Source: Parapedobacter tibetensis
Lineage (GTDB): Bacteria > Bacteroidota > Bacteroidia > Sphingobacteriales > Sphingobacteriaceae
Direction of reading: 5' to 3'
DNA: 64,000 bases
Assembly: GCF_024643205.1 (NCBI RefSeq)
Contig: NZ_JAMKQJ010000010.1
Span: 124,001 to 188,000 of the forward strand
Below, in pieces: positions 53,810 to 63,378 of the stretch. Numbering within the stretch: the stretch's first letter is position 1; the number at the start of each line of letters is the position of its first letter. The position numbers and the translations under genes were made by a program. Under the pieces are notes generated by a model. That model was given only the letters and a program-made list of their open reading frames with translations. It did not search any database and was not told where the DNA came from.

Positions 53810-54523
53810 CTATTTGTTAGCTGTGAGCCTAATGAATAGTTTTTCTAAGTTGTCTTCTGGATAGATGGTATGGAGCTTGCTTAATGCGAAATCCGCAATG
53901 ATTTCACCCTGATTGATAATGACCACATCATCACAGATAGCCTCCACTTCTTGCATGATGTGGGTGGATAGCAATACCGTCTTTTCAAGGCTGAATTGCT
54001 TGATTAATGAACGGATGTCTTGCAATTGGTTGGGATCCAGCCCGGAGGTCGGTTCATCCAGGATAAGTACATCGGGATCATGCAGGATAGCTTGAGCCAA
54101 GCCAACGCGTTGGCGGTAGCCTTTGGACAACTGGTTAATTTTTTTGTGTTGCTCTGGATTTAGCCCCGTCAGCCTGATGACTTCATCTATTCGTGCGTTT
54201 TTGTGGCGTATGCCATGCATCCCTGCCATAAAATCCAGCGCTTCACGCACGTACATATCGGTGTTGAGCGGATTGTTTTCTGGTAGATAGCCGATGTGCC
54301 GACGTGCCGCAAGGCTATCCTGCTGGATGTCGAAGCCACATACAACACTTTGGCCCGAAGAAGGCGATAGGCTGCCGGAAAGGATTTTCATCGTGGTGGA
54401 CTTCCCCGCGCCGTTGGGTCCAAGGAAACCCAATATCCTGCCGGGGCTGGCCTTGAAAGAAATGCCCTTCAGGGCAAGCTGATGGCCGTAAGATTTGCTA
54501 AGATTGGTTACATGGATCGACAT
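53810..54523 (-). CDS. gldA: ABC transporter ATP-binding protein, GldA-like
   Basis: This 237-residue ATPase has Walker A GPNGAGKST, the signature LSKGYRQRVGLAQA, Walker B VLILDEPTSGLDP and a switch histidine in LLSTHIMQEVE. MYVREALDFMAGMHGI and the LPENNPLNTDM block fit GldA, which pairs with GldF/GldG. It is shorter than the ~300 residues of Flavobacterium GldA: the C-terminal accessory region is missing after LEKLFIRLTANK. It is separated from the gldF-gldG fusion by the barrel gene. Confidence 0.87.
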   Translation of the reverse strand: MSIHVTNLSKSYGHQLALKGISFKASPGRILGFLGPNGAGKSTTMKILSGSLSPSSGQSVVCGFDIQQDSLAARRHIGYLPENNPLNTDMYVREALDFMAGMHGIRHKNARIDEVIRLTGLNPEQHKKINQLSKGYRQRVGLAQAILHDPDVLILDEPTSGLDPNQLQDIRSLIKQFSLEKTVLLSTHIMQEVEAICDDVVIINQGEIIADFALSKLHTIYPEDNLEKLFIRLTANK

Positions 54524-54597
54524 CTTATTGGCGAAAATAAGTGTTTTTTATTGATTGGAAGGAATTAAGATGGACCTAGATGCTGAAAACGGCAGCT

Positions 54598-55542
54598 TTA
54601 ATTGATATATGCCGAAGCTATTTTGTATTGCTTCCGGTAAGAGTTTAAGGCCTTTCCCGCTTCTCCGGGCCTGTCAGTCGATAGGATGTCGGCTCCCCGT
54701 TCCACCAAACCAGTGTATACCGTATCCCCCCGGCTGGTCGCCTGCTTGTCCAAGTTGCCCATGGTACCTAATATGCATAGGATACCGTGTCCGTGGAGGA
54801 GTTCATATACCTGTTTATTCACTTCGCTGGTACCAACAAATGCCATAAGCCGGTTGTCGGGAATATTGCGGTCATTGAGCCGGAGTAGGTCGCTGGCCGA
54901 ATGAATGGAAGCCGAAATCATCAAATCGGGTGCCAACCGGTGTACGGTCGCTGCTTGGTCAGCATTGTATGTAATGACCACGCTATAGGCCTCTGCCTTA
55001 TTGCGGCGAATGGCCTCTACAACGGATGCATAGGGTGTTCCTCGTTTAACGTCGATCGTGAAGATGACTTTTCCGGCACCCCATCGGAGCGCTTCATCCA
55101 ACGTGGGGATACGGTACGCCGTTACCTGGCCATCCGGGTCTTTTAGGCGGAGCTTCTTCAGTGCAACCAAATCGTATTCATGCACCTTGCCTGTAGCCGT
55201 GGTGGTACGATCCACGGTTTCGTCATGCATGAGTACCAGTACGGAATCTTTGGTCACACGGACATCGCATTCGATGATGACTGGATGCTGACGAAGGCTG
55301 TTTTCAAAGGTCTCAATAGCATTCTCAGGAAATTTTGCAGTGGGTCCCCCGCGGTGTGCGCTGACTAAGGGATAACGCTTTTCGTTATAAGTGAGGAAAC
55401 GGTATAAGTCGGTGGTCGTTTTGAGTTTTATTTTATTGGCGTTATAACGAAATTCTCCGCTGCCGATACCGGAAGGTAGGCAGGAAGTACATAAACTTGC
55501 AATAAAAAGGACAAAAAGGAACTTAGTAAAATCCTTGACCAT
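54598..55542 (-). CDS. Glycerophosphodiester phosphodiesterase-family lipoprotein
   Basis: This 314-residue lipoprotein (lipobox CTSC, Cys21) has the GDPD motifs: HRGG with PENAIETFENSL, IIECDVRVTKDSVLVLMHDETVDRTTT, and VIFTIDVKRGTPY. Conserved His, Glu and Asp residues are in place, so calcium-dependent diesterase activity is plausible. A later block, RGADILSTDRPGEAGKAL, is typical. The exact substrate (glycerophosphodiesters or a related polymer) is not known. It has no adjacent partner on its strand. Confidence 0.92.
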   Translation of the reverse strand: MVKDFTKFLFVLFIASLCTSCLPSGIGSGEFRYNANKIKLKTTTDLYRFLTYNEKRYPLVSAHRGGPTAKFPENAIETFENSLRQHPVIIECDVRVTKDSVLVLMHDETVDRTTTATGKVHEYDLVALKKLRLKDPDGQVTAYRIPTLDEALRWGAGKVIFTIDVKRGTPYASVVEAIRRNKAEAYSVVITYNADQAATVHRLAPDLMISASIHSASDLLRLNDRNIPDNRLMAFVGTSEVNKQVYELLHGHGILCILGTMGNLDKQATSRGDTVYTGLVERGADILSTDRPGEAGKALNSYRKQYKIASAYIN

Positions 55543-55675
55543 AAAATAAATTTAAACGCAACAAAATAAGGGGAAAGCCTTACTATTTACCTAGCGATTT
55601 TAATGCCAAAATGTAATTTATTGAGGTTTATTGACGAAAAATGTCGTTTTTATGAGAAAAGTAGGATTTGGGGTA

Positions 55676-56200
55676 TTAGTTATCGCTTTCAACTAGTTCA
55701 ATCAATTCAGCCATTTGTAAGGACAATTGGTCTATCGTGTACTTGGCTTGTTTGTAAAAAGGTTCTCGTTCGGCTAATTTAAGCGTGATGTAATCCAATA
55801 ATTCCTCGCCTGATAAACCATTGAGCGCCGGCCGTGAAGTGATGTCGGTCTGCATGAGCCTATCCCATATTGCCTTGGGGGGCAGCTGAAGGTAGATGGT
55901 TGTCCCGGTTTCATTCATCCATGCCATGTTGTCAAAGTAGCAAGGGGTACCCCCGCCTGTAGACACAATAACCGGATCCGTAAAGCGTAGGTTTTTCAGC
56001 ACTTGGCTTTCCATTTCCCTGAATGGTGCTTCACCGTGCTGCGAGAAATACCCGGCAATGGACATGCCTGCTTCATCGACAATCCGCGCATCCAAATCAA
56101 TGAATGCCCGATCGGTCTTGCGGGCGAGCTTGCGGCCCCAAGTGGTTTTGCCACTTCCCATGAAGCCCACAATGAACACGGGTCTGTCTTTGTTGTCCAT
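55676..56200 (-). CDS. aroK: Shikimate kinase
   Basis: This 174-residue kinase phosphorylates shikimate in aromatic amino acid synthesis. Motifs are the P-loop GFMGSGKTTWGRKLA, the shikimate-binding DLDARIVDEAGMSI, FREMES and VSTGGGTPC, and the lid arginines in SRPALNG. Length is normal. It lies 8 bases downstream of the DoxX-family gene and probably shares its transcript with it and the DUF1599 gene. Confidence 0.95.
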   Translation of the reverse strand: MDNKDRPVFIVGFMGSGKTTWGRKLARKTDRAFIDLDARIVDEAGMSIAGYFSQHGEAPFREMESQVLKNLRFTDPVIVSTGGGTPCYFDNMAWMNETGTTIYLQLPPKAIWDRLMQTDITSRPALNGLSGEELLDYITLKLAEREPFYKQAKYTIDQLSLQMAELIELVESDN

Positions 56201-56208
56201 GGAATGCG

Positions 56209-57399
56209 CTATTGATAAGATTTGCTGAAATATGTTTTGTCCAAGGTGTCGAAATCAGGCAGCGTATTGTAATGCCATTTGTCAATCACTACACCATTTT
56301 GCATAAGTAATACCCCTGGATTAGCCCTAACCATGCTTTTGAGCGGTACAGCATCGGCATAAAAAATTTCAGCCAATAGTTTCAGGTCGTCACTGATTCT
56401 TTCGGCATCCTGTGTGCTGTTTGCGGTAAGCAATACCGAACGTATATTGTAGGCGTCGGCTGCATTCATCACCAGCGCATTGATATTGCGCAATGCCTCA
56501 AGGTTCGTATGATCCAGGTTCCAGGCCACGATGATGATGTTGTAATAGGGATTTTCGATGACCTGCTGAGTGAAATCATTTCCATTGGCATCACTTATCA
56601 GCAAATCGGGAATGGGAATCTGGTGTCCTTCTTTTACCAGTTTGCTTTCAGGGTCGCCAACGATTTCCCAGTTTTCATCCTTCCATATTTCTTCGGCAAT
56701 GTATTCCTTGTCCGATACTTTTTTTTGTTCGCCGGAAGATTTATGGTGTAAGGTATAGCGAATTTCATACTGGTCGCCCTCGGCTCCTTCCGGCAAGGTC
56801 ATCAGCTCGGGAATATTATTGCCTTTCTTGTAGGGTAGGAAATCGATAAATGGCAGGTAATTGACGGTATAGATGCCAATACCCAGTGATAAGATAACCA
56901 ACGCCACAGTCGTGATGGTTTTGGTGTATCGGTCCGTCGTGACGGGTTTAATATGGCTACGGTTGAAGAAAATGATCAAGATCAACGCGAGTAATACCAA
57001 GTCTTTTATGAATGACTGCCAGGGTGTGAGCGGTATGGCGTCTCCAAAGCATCCACAGGAAGTGACTACTTCAAAAAAAGCGGAATAAAACGTAAGGAAC
57101 GTAAAAAATAGGATGAGCAACAGTAAACCCCAAGCAACCGTTCGCCTCCAAAATCCGAGTAACAATAATGTGCCAAGCAAAATTTCGAGGCCGCATACTA
57201 CCACGGCGATAATCACCGAATAGTCATTGAGAAAGTGGGTGCCGAAGACATGGAAATATTCTTCTAACTTATATCCAAATCCTATCGGGTCATTGGCCTT
57301 GATAAGTCCGGAAAAGATAAACAATAGGCCCGTGAATATTCTTGCGAATCCCAGCAGGTAGTTTGTTCGTTTTTGGAGATTACTTGTGGTTTGCATCAT
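56209..57399 (-). CDS. DoxX/BT_3928-family membrane protein with thioredoxin-like C terminus
   Basis: The start at 57399 (MMQTTSNLQKRTNYLLG) is chosen because the longer frame begins at TTG and overlaps the previous gene; this gives 396 residues. Residues 15-185 hold about five membrane helices of DoxX type (GFARIFTGLLFIFSGLIKANDPIGF), with a loop VTSCGCFGDAIPLTPWQ carrying paired cysteines. Residues 225-390 are periplasmic, with a thioredoxin-like outline (NIIIVAWNLDHTNLEALRNINAL, PGVLLMQNGVVIDKW) but no CxxC. The BT_3928 family is of unknown function, and commonly neighbours DUF1599 genes as here. Confidence 0.87.
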   Translation of the reverse strand: MMQTTSNLQKRTNYLLGFARIFTGLLFIFSGLIKANDPIGFGYKLEEYFHVFGTHFLNDYSVIIAVVVCGLEILLGTLLLLGFWRRTVAWGLLLLILFFTFLTFYSAFFEVVTSCGCFGDAIPLTPWQSFIKDLVLLALILIIFFNRSHIKPVTTDRYTKTITTVALVILSLGIGIYTVNYLPFIDFLPYKKGNNIPELMTLPEGAEGDQYEIRYTLHHKSSGEQKKVSDKEYIAEEIWKDENWEIVGDPESKLVKEGHQIPIPDLLISDANGNDFTQQVIENPYYNIIIVAWNLDHTNLEALRNINALVMNAADAYNIRSVLLTANSTQDAERISDDLKLLAEIFYADAVPLKSMVRANPGVLLMQNGVVIDKWHYNTLPDFDTLDKTYFSKSYQ

Positions 57400-57403
57400 G
57401 TGG

Positions 57404-57952
57404 TTATGGTTTATTTGCAGCAACTCCGAGTTTGATCAGCGCAAATACAGCATAGTTGAGCATATCTTGGTAGTTGGCTTTCACGCCTTCTGAAACAACC
57501 GTTTGGCCCTGGTTGTCTTCAATTTGCTTCACGCGGTATACCTTCATCAAAATCAGGTCGGTAAGCGATGTCAGCCGCATATCGCGCCATGCTTCACCAT
57601 AATCATGGTTTTTGGCAAACATCAATTCCTTGGTTTCATGGATGGCTTCATCATATTTCTGCACGACGGTTTCCAATGGCAGATTTTCATCCTCATCGAC
57701 CCCCAATTCCATTTGCATGATGGCTATCACGCAATAATTGACGATCGCTACATATTCTTCCATCACCCCTTCACCCACTTTGGATACTTTTTTTTCTTCT
57801 AGGGTACGGATGCGCTGGGCTTTGATGTAAAGTTGGTCCGTGATGGACGGCAAGCGCATGATTCGCCATGCGGTACCATAATCTGTAGTTTTTTTGGTGA
57901 ATAACTGCTGGCAATGCTTGATGACGCGGTCGTATTGTGCTGATGTATCCAT
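57404..57952 (-). CDS. DUF1599 protein with internal duplication
   Basis: This 182-residue protein consists of two similar halves. The first has KKTTDYGTAWRIMRLPSITDQLYIKAQRIRTLEE and the second AKNHDYGEAWRDMRLTSLTDLILMKVYRVKQIED, so an ancient tandem duplication is evident. This is the DUF1599 (nucleotide-modification-associated) family; a role in nucleotide metabolism is only suggested by the family name. It ends 4 bases before the DoxX gene start. Confidence 0.88.
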   Translation of the reverse strand: MDTSAQYDRVIKHCQQLFTKKTTDYGTAWRIMRLPSITDQLYIKAQRIRTLEEKKVSKVGEGVMEEYVAIVNYCVIAIMQMELGVDEDENLPLETVVQKYDEAIHETKELMFAKNHDYGEAWRDMRLTSLTDLILMKVYRVKQIEDNQGQTVVSEGVKANYQDMLNYAVFALIKLGVAANKP

Positions 57953-58027
57953 GTTATCGGCAAAGATAAGAAGATTTACGATTTACGATTCGCAAAATTA
58001 TATGGATATTTGGAGGTGAATAATTTG

Positions 58028-58804
58028 ATGATACGTACTGTACAGGTAACACGCTATGTCACTCCCTTACGTGAAGGAGGTTCATTGCCCGCCATTGCGG
58101 AGGCAGACGACGGATTTTTATATGCACTGAAGTTTCGGGGGGCGGGCCAGGGAACCAAAGCGCTGATCGCTGAACTGCTGGGTGGAGAAATTGCCCGTAC
58201 ATTGGGTTTCCGGGTACCTGAAATCGTGTTTGCCAACCTCAATGAGGCTTTTGGCCGAACCGAGCCGGATGAGGAGATACAGGATTTACTGCGGGCCAGC
58301 ACAGGGCTCAATCTCGCATTGCATTACCTCTCGGGAGCAATTACGTTTGACCCCGCGGTTACCACAGTGGACGCGACGTTGGCTTCGCGTACCGTATGGT
58401 TGGATTGCTTATTGACGAATGTTGACCGCACGGCGCGGAACACCAATATGCTGATGTGGCATAAGGAGGTATGGCTGATAGATCACGGAGCATCGTTGTA
58501 TTTCCACCATTCATGGAACAATTGGCGAGAACAGGCTACCAGGCCCTTCGTGAAAGTCAATGAACATGTGCTGCTCCCCTGGGCGTCTGAATTGGAAGAG
58601 GCGGACCTTGCGCTGAAACCCATGCTCACAGCAGATCGCATCCGGGCAATTGTGCATTTGGTGCCCGACGAATGGTTGATGGATGTAGGTGGAATTTCTC
58701 CTGATGAAGCGAGGGAGGTATATGCTGAATTCTTGGAGATGCGGGTGGCCGCATCGACTAGGTTTGTAAACGAGGCGCAAAATGCAAGAAAGCGAATTAT
58801 TTGA
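58028..58804 (+). CDS. HipA-like kinase-fold protein (HipA_2 type)
   Basis: The start at 58028 (MIRTVQVTRYVTPL) is chosen because a strong GGAGGTGA sequence sits about 10 bases upstream, a rare Shine-Dalgarno-like site for this phylum. It has 258 residues. HipA-like blocks are FLYALKFRGAGQGTKALIAELLGGEIARTLGFRVPE, the catalytic-type SRTVWLDCLLTNVDRTARNTNML and VWLIDHGASLYFHH. It is shorter than classical HipA and lacks the HipA N-terminal subdomain. It overlaps the next gene by 23 bases; the pairing with DUF3037 is characteristic. Confidence 0.87.
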   Translation: MIRTVQVTRYVTPLREGGSLPAIAEADDGFLYALKFRGAGQGTKALIAELLGGEIARTLGFRVPEIVFANLNEAFGRTEPDEEIQDLLRASTGLNLALHYLSGAITFDPAVTTVDATLASRTVWLDCLLTNVDRTARNTNMLMWHKEVWLIDHGASLYFHHSWNNWREQATRPFVKVNEHVLLPWASELEEADLALKPMLTADRIRAIVHLVPDEWLMDVGGISPDEAREVYAEFLEMRVAASTRFVNEAQNARKRII

Positions 58805-59165
58805 ATATGCCGTTGTCCGTATCGTTCCAAGGGTGGAGCGGGAAGAATTCCTAAACGTGGGGGTGGTGCTATATTGCCGTGGGCAAAACTTTCTGGACGT
58901 GCGGTTTGCCTTGGATACAACTCGATGTGAAGTGTTCTTTGCTCCATTGGATAGGGATGAGCTAAAGGCATATCTGTTGGCTTTCCAACGTATCTGCTGG
59001 GGCAATGCCGATGGAGGGCCCATTGCTGCTTTGCCGATGGCGGAGCGTTTCCGTTGGCTCACGGCTAAGCGGAGCACGGTCGTACAAACATCGCCCGTGC
59101 ACTCAGGGCTATGTAAGGATGCGGGATTGGCACTGGAACGTTTATATGAGAAGTTGGTACTTTGA
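58782..59165 (+). CDS. DUF3037 family protein
   Basis: This 127-residue protein overlaps the HipA-like gene by 23 bases, so they are translated together. It shows FEYAVVRIVPRVEREEFLNVGVVLYCRGQNFLDVRF, CEVFFAPLDRDELKAYLLAFQRI and the end RSTVVQTSPVHSGLC, all family features. Function is unknown. It could be a partner or inhibitor of the kinase-fold protein, by analogy with HipB/HipA, but it has no visible DNA-binding motif. Confidence 0.88.
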   Translation: MQESELFEYAVVRIVPRVEREEFLNVGVVLYCRGQNFLDVRFALDTTRCEVFFAPLDRDELKAYLLAFQRICWGNADGGPIAALPMAERFRWLTAKRSTVVQTSPVHSGLCKDAGLALERLYEKLVL

Positions 59166-59289
59166 TACGATACCACCGGTCTTTAGCTGACTTTGTAAAT
59201 TGGAATGAATGTCATAATATGAGGGTACTGTTGCCAAAATATACTAATTTTCTTTTCTTTATTCTTTATAAAGATTATAACAACAAACA

Positions 59290-60102
59290 ATGAACGAGGA
59301 GTTTTTCAATAACCTTCATGATAAACAACGGGAAATAGCGGATGTGCCAGCCAATCATACCATTGCGGCTTGGGCACTACGTCTATTGGACTTGATTTTT
59401 CCTGAACGCCAAACACATCCCGACAGGACCATAGACCAGCTCAAGGAGCAGTTTGTCCAGTCTGAAAAGGAATTAATCAGTATTCTCAACAAGACCAAGG
59501 CTTGTGAAGAGTGCAATAGCGAATTGGTGGCCAAGCACTTTTTTGGCACCCTGCCGGAATTGCGACGGGTGATGTATACCGATGCGGCGGCCATTTATGA
59601 AGGAGATCCCGCCTCCTCAAGTGAATTTGAAGTCGTCCGTACTTATCCGGGATTCTTTGCCATTTCCTTATATCGTATGGCCCATGCATTGCTACAATCG
59701 CAGGTACCCCTGATTCCACGAATCCTAACTGAGCATGCTCATTCCGCTACCGGTATCGATATTCATCCCGGTGCCTCCATTGGCGAATACCTATTCATCG
59801 ACCATGGTACGGGGATTGTCATCGGAGAATCGGCGGTGATTGGTAACCAGGTGAAGCTATATCAAGGGGTAACGTTGGGCGCATTGAGTGTGGAGAAAAT
59901 CTTGGCAAATACTAAACGGCATCCTACCATTGAGGATCGTGTGATTATTTATGCTGGGGCGACCATCCTTGGTGGGGAAACAGTTATTGGCCATGACAGC
60001 GTGATTGGGGGCAATGTATGGCTTACATCGAGCATCCCGCCATATTCCACGGCGTATCATCAACCTACCGTTAAAATTGTGGACTCCAAAACAGCGCATT
60101 GA
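59290..60102 (+). CDS. cysE: Serine O-acetyltransferase
   Basis: This 270-residue enzyme (CysE/EpsC type) makes O-acetylserine for cysteine synthesis. The left-handed helix hexapeptide repeats begin at IDIHPGASIGEYLFIDHGTGIVIGESAVIG near residue 155, with catalytic His in DHGTG, then LYQGVTLGALSVEK, RHPTIEDRVIIYAGATILGG and IGGNVWLTSSIPPYSTAYH. The N-terminal helical domain is complete. The next gene, cysM, begins 3 bases after its stop codon. Confidence 0.95.
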   Translation: MNEEFFNNLHDKQREIADVPANHTIAAWALRLLDLIFPERQTHPDRTIDQLKEQFVQSEKELISILNKTKACEECNSELVAKHFFGTLPELRRVMYTDAAAIYEGDPASSSEFEVVRTYPGFFAISLYRMAHALLQSQVPLIPRILTEHAHSATGIDIHPGASIGEYLFIDHGTGIVIGESAVIGNQVKLYQGVTLGALSVEKILANTKRHPTIEDRVIIYAGATILGGETVIGHDSVIGGNVWLTSSIPPYSTAYHQPTVKIVDSKTAH

Positions 60103-60105
60103 AAG

Positions 60106-60978
60106 ATGGGAACGATTATCGATTGTGTAGGGAACACCCCACTAGTAGAAATCCAGAAATTGAATCCTAATCCCCGGGTGCAGTTATATGCAAAACTCGA
60201 AGGCAACAACCCGGGGGGAAGTGTGAAAGACAGGGCCGCGCTTAACATGATTCGAAGCGCCTTGGAACGCGGGGATATCAAAAAAGGAACCCGCTTGATT
60301 GAAGCGACCAGTGGCAATACGGGCATCGCGCTGGCCATGATTGCCCGAATCTATGGGCTGGACATCGAGCTGGTGATGCCATCCAATTCTACCCGGGAGC
60401 GCACGCTCACCATGGAAGCCTTTGGTGCGAAGGTCACCTTACTGGAATCCATCGAAGTTTGCCGAGATTATGCCGAGGAGAAGGGAAAGCAGGACGATTA
60501 TTTCATCTTGAACCAATTTGCCAATCCGGATAATTACCTAGCGCATTATAAGACAACGGGTCCGGAAATCTGGCGTGATACAGCGGGACAAATCACGCAT
60601 TTTGTAAGCGCAATGGGTACTACCGGAAGCATTATGGGCAATTCGATGTTTTTGAAGGAGCAAAATCCGGCTATCCAAATCATAGGTTGCCAACCTACGG
60701 AGGAATCATCCATCCCCGGCATTCGCCGTTGGCCTACGGAATACTTGCCCAAAATCTATGATGCCAGTAGGGTAGACCGTATAATGGATGTTTCGCAACT
60801 GGAGTCGACGGAAATGACAAGGCAATTGGCGAGGGTGGAAGGTGTGTTTGTGGGCATGAGCACGGGAGGTGCCTTGGCCTGTGCTGTTCGCTTGGCGCAA
60901 GAACTGGATGAAGGAATCATTGTGTTCATCGCCTGTGACCGGGGCGACCGCTACTTGACCAGTGATCTGTTTGGATGA
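60106..60978 (+). CDS. cysM: Cysteine synthase B (O-acetylserine sulfhydrylase)
   Basis: This 290-residue PLP enzyme joins O-acetylserine and sulfide. The PLP lysine is in NNPGGSVKDRAA (the CysM form of the motif), the substrate loop is EATSGNTGIALAM, and the phosphate-binding glycines are in AMGTTGSIMG. STGGALACAVRLAQ is near the C terminus. It follows cysE by 3 bases, an evident two-gene cysteine operon. Confidence 0.95.
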   Translation: MGTIIDCVGNTPLVEIQKLNPNPRVQLYAKLEGNNPGGSVKDRAALNMIRSALERGDIKKGTRLIEATSGNTGIALAMIARIYGLDIELVMPSNSTRERTLTMEAFGAKVTLLESIEVCRDYAEEKGKQDDYFILNQFANPDNYLAHYKTTGPEIWRDTAGQITHFVSAMGTTGSIMGNSMFLKEQNPAIQIIGCQPTEESSIPGIRRWPTEYLPKIYDASRVDRIMDVSQLESTEMTRQLARVEGVFVGMSTGGALACAVRLAQELDEGIIVFIACDRGDRYLTSDLFG

Positions 60979-60989
60979 GTACTATTATT

Positions 60990-61049
60990 GGAACGCCGAT
61001 AACACAGATCAGATGGATTTATGCGTCGAATCCGTGTCATCCGTGTTCC
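60990..61049. repeat. Imperfect inverted repeat of GGAAC...GTGTTCC type
   Basis: The arms GGAACGCCGATAACACAGAT (60990-61009) and ATCCGTGTCATCCGTGTTCC (61030-61049) pair at 16 of 20 positions. The element lies between convergent cysM and tex. A related GAACGCCGATGATGCGGAT occurs at the right edge of the window (63980-63998). It could act as a weak bidirectional terminator or be a dispersed repeat. Confidence 0.55.
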
Positions 61050-61055
61050 ATTCCA

Positions 61056-63296
61056 TCAAAACCCAAATTTATTTTTAAGCGCTGCTAATTTGGAAACCAA
61101 GTCATTTTCTTGATTTCTTGGCTTTTCTACTTTCCGGGTTTTATTTCCTGCGTTTTTCTTTGGAGTAGGGCGTTCTTCCGTTTTCATGGAGAGGCTAATG
61201 CGGTTACGCTTTTCGTCGATTTCCGTAATTGTTACCATCACTTTTTGCTGTACCTTCACCACTTCATTGGGATCCTTTATAAAGCGATTGGCCAATTGGC
61301 TGAGGTGTACGAGGCCATCTTGGTGTACACCGATGTCTACAAATGCCCCGAAATTGGTGATATTGGTGACGATACCTGGTAACCGCATGCCAATACGCAG
61401 GTCGGCAACACTATTCACGCCTTCCGTAAAGGAAAATTGCTCAAATTGCTCACGCGGATCACGGCCCGGTTTGGCCAATTCGGCAAGAATATCCCGGAGG
61501 GTAGGCATCCCCACGGTATCGCTTATGTAGTCGCGCAAGGGGATTTGTTTACGTAATTGCTCATCACGGAGTAAAGTTGCTACATCATGACCCAGATCAG
61601 CGGCCATTTGTTGCACCAACGCATACCGTTCGGGATGCACGCCGCTCGTGTCGAGTGGATTTTCGGCATTGCGTATACGCAGGAAACCCGCCGCCTGTTC
61701 AAAGGCTTTGTCTCCGAGACGGGGTACCTTCCGCAGCGCTTCACGGCTATGGAATACACCATTTGCATGGCGGTAGTTGACGATTTGCTGCGCTAGCGAG
61801 GGGCCCAAGCCCGACACATATGACAGGATTTGTTTGGATGCGGTATTGAGTTCCACACCCACCGCGTTTACACAGCTCATGACCGTATCGTCCAACGCCG
61901 TTTGAAGCTTTGTTTGGTCTACATCGTGCTGGTATTGGCCTACACCAATGGATTTTGGGTCGATTTTTACCAACTCGGCCAAAGGATCCATCAACCTACG
62001 ACCAATGGACACCGCACCACGTACAGTCACATCATGGTTTGGAAATTCCTCGCGGGCAACTTCAGACGCCGAATAGATGGAGGCTCCACTTTCATTGATC
62101 ATGATTATGGTAACATCCGGAATGGCCAGTTTGCGTACGAAAGCCTCCGTTTCACGCCCACCCGTACCATTGCCAATGGCGATGGCTTCTATTTGGTGTT
62201 TTTCCACCAAGAAATGGATGGTCTTGGCGGCTTCCTCGGCTTTTGCAGCACCGGTATGGGGAAATACCGCCGTGTTATCAAGCAATTCACCCTGCGCGTT
62301 GAGGCATACGGTTTTGCAACCTGTACGAAATCCGGGGTCAAGAGCCATCACCCGTTTTTGGCCAAGTGGTGCAGCAAGTAATAGCTGCCGGGCGTTTTCG
62401 GTAAATACCCGTATGGCCTCTTCATCGGCCTGTACACGGGTAAGCACCCGTACCTCGGTTTCCATGGAAGGTTTGAGCAAGCGTTTATACCCATCGAGCA
62501 TGGCCATACGCACCTGTGCACTCGCTTCGCCGGCGCCTTTTATGTAGGCATTGTCCAACAGTGGCAATACATCTGTTTCGGATACTTCAATGTCGAGGTA
62601 CAGCATTTCTTCTTTTTCGCCCCGGCGCATGGCCAGAATCCGATGCGAGGGAGCTGTTTTCAATGGCTCCGACCATTCGTAATAATCCTTGTATTTGAGG
62701 GCGTCTTCCTCTTTGCCGGGTACCACCCGGGATACGAAAAGTCCTTTTTCCAGAAAAATATGCCGGGTCTTGGCTCTAACGGAAGCATCTTCAGCAATGG
62801 TTTCGGCAATGATGTCACGTGCTCCAGCCAATGCTTCCTCCACGTCATTTACCCCCTTGTCTGCATCAAGAAATAGCTGGGCTGCATTCCTGATATTGCT
62901 GCCATCCTGCGAGAGAATGAGCTGGGCGAGGGGTTCGAGCCCCTTTTCGCGGGCCACACTTGCCCGGGTTTTGCGCTTGGGTTTGTAAGGAAGGTAAATA
63001 TCTTCCAAGCTTGCCATGGTTTCGGCAGCCCTGACCTGTTCCTCCAATCCGGGGGTGAGCTTTCCCTGATCCGCCAACGATTTGAGAATGACTTCCCTAC
63101 GTTTATCCAAGTCGCGCAATTGCTGCACACGGTCACGTATATGTGTTAACTGCACTTCATCCAAGCTGCCTGTCATTTCCTTGCGGTAGCGGGAAATGAA
63201 TGGAATGGTAGCACCTTCATCAAGGAGTGCAATGGTGGTGCTCACTTGTCTTTCTGACAACGTAAGTTCCTTGGAAATACGAATTTCGTGGGTCAT
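61056..63296 (-). CDS. tex: Tex-family RNA-binding transcription accessory protein
   Basis: This 746-residue Tex protein has the family order: N-terminal helices (EGATIPFISRYRKEMTGSLDEVQL), a central YqgF/RNase H-like domain (VMALDPGFRTGCKTVCLNAQG), helix-hairpin-helix repeats (YVSGLGPSLAQQIVNYRHANG) and a C-terminal S1 RNA-binding domain (GMRLPGIVTNITNFGAFVDIGVHQDGLVHLSQL), followed by a short basic tail. Full length for the family. It converges with cysM. Confidence 0.96.
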   Translation of the reverse strand: MTHEIRISKELTLSERQVSTTIALLDEGATIPFISRYRKEMTGSLDEVQLTHIRDRVQQLRDLDKRREVILKSLADQGKLTPGLEEQVRAAETMASLEDIYLPYKPKRKTRASVAREKGLEPLAQLILSQDGSNIRNAAQLFLDADKGVNDVEEALAGARDIIAETIAEDASVRAKTRHIFLEKGLFVSRVVPGKEEDALKYKDYYEWSEPLKTAPSHRILAMRRGEKEEMLYLDIEVSETDVLPLLDNAYIKGAGEASAQVRMAMLDGYKRLLKPSMETEVRVLTRVQADEEAIRVFTENARQLLLAAPLGQKRVMALDPGFRTGCKTVCLNAQGELLDNTAVFPHTGAAKAEEAAKTIHFLVEKHQIEAIAIGNGTGGRETEAFVRKLAIPDVTIIMINESGASIYSASEVAREEFPNHDVTVRGAVSIGRRLMDPLAELVKIDPKSIGVGQYQHDVDQTKLQTALDDTVMSCVNAVGVELNTASKQILSYVSGLGPSLAQQIVNYRHANGVFHSREALRKVPRLGDKAFEQAAGFLRIRNAENPLDTSGVHPERYALVQQMAADLGHDVATLLRDEQLRKQIPLRDYISDTVGMPTLRDILAELAKPGRDPREQFEQFSFTEGVNSVADLRIGMRLPGIVTNITNFGAFVDIGVHQDGLVHLSQLANRFIKDPNEVVKVQQKVMVTITEIDEKRNRISLSMKTEERPTPKKNAGNKTRKVEKPRNQENDLVSKLAALKNKFGF

Positions 63297-63378
63297 GGAT
63301 GGAATGGAAAAAAATGGGTGGACAACACAGTTGCACTGCTAATTGCTGAGAATGGAAAGTAATGATCAGCTAAATCGA

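Noticed and set aside
60979..61055. The inverted repeat between cysM and tex as a tRNA or small RNA gene
   Set aside because: It cannot fold into a cloverleaf, and has no tRNA box sequences or promoter.
61830..62381. A 183-codon plus-strand open frame inside tex
   Set aside because: It overlaps the conserved Tex core on the other strand and has no independent support.
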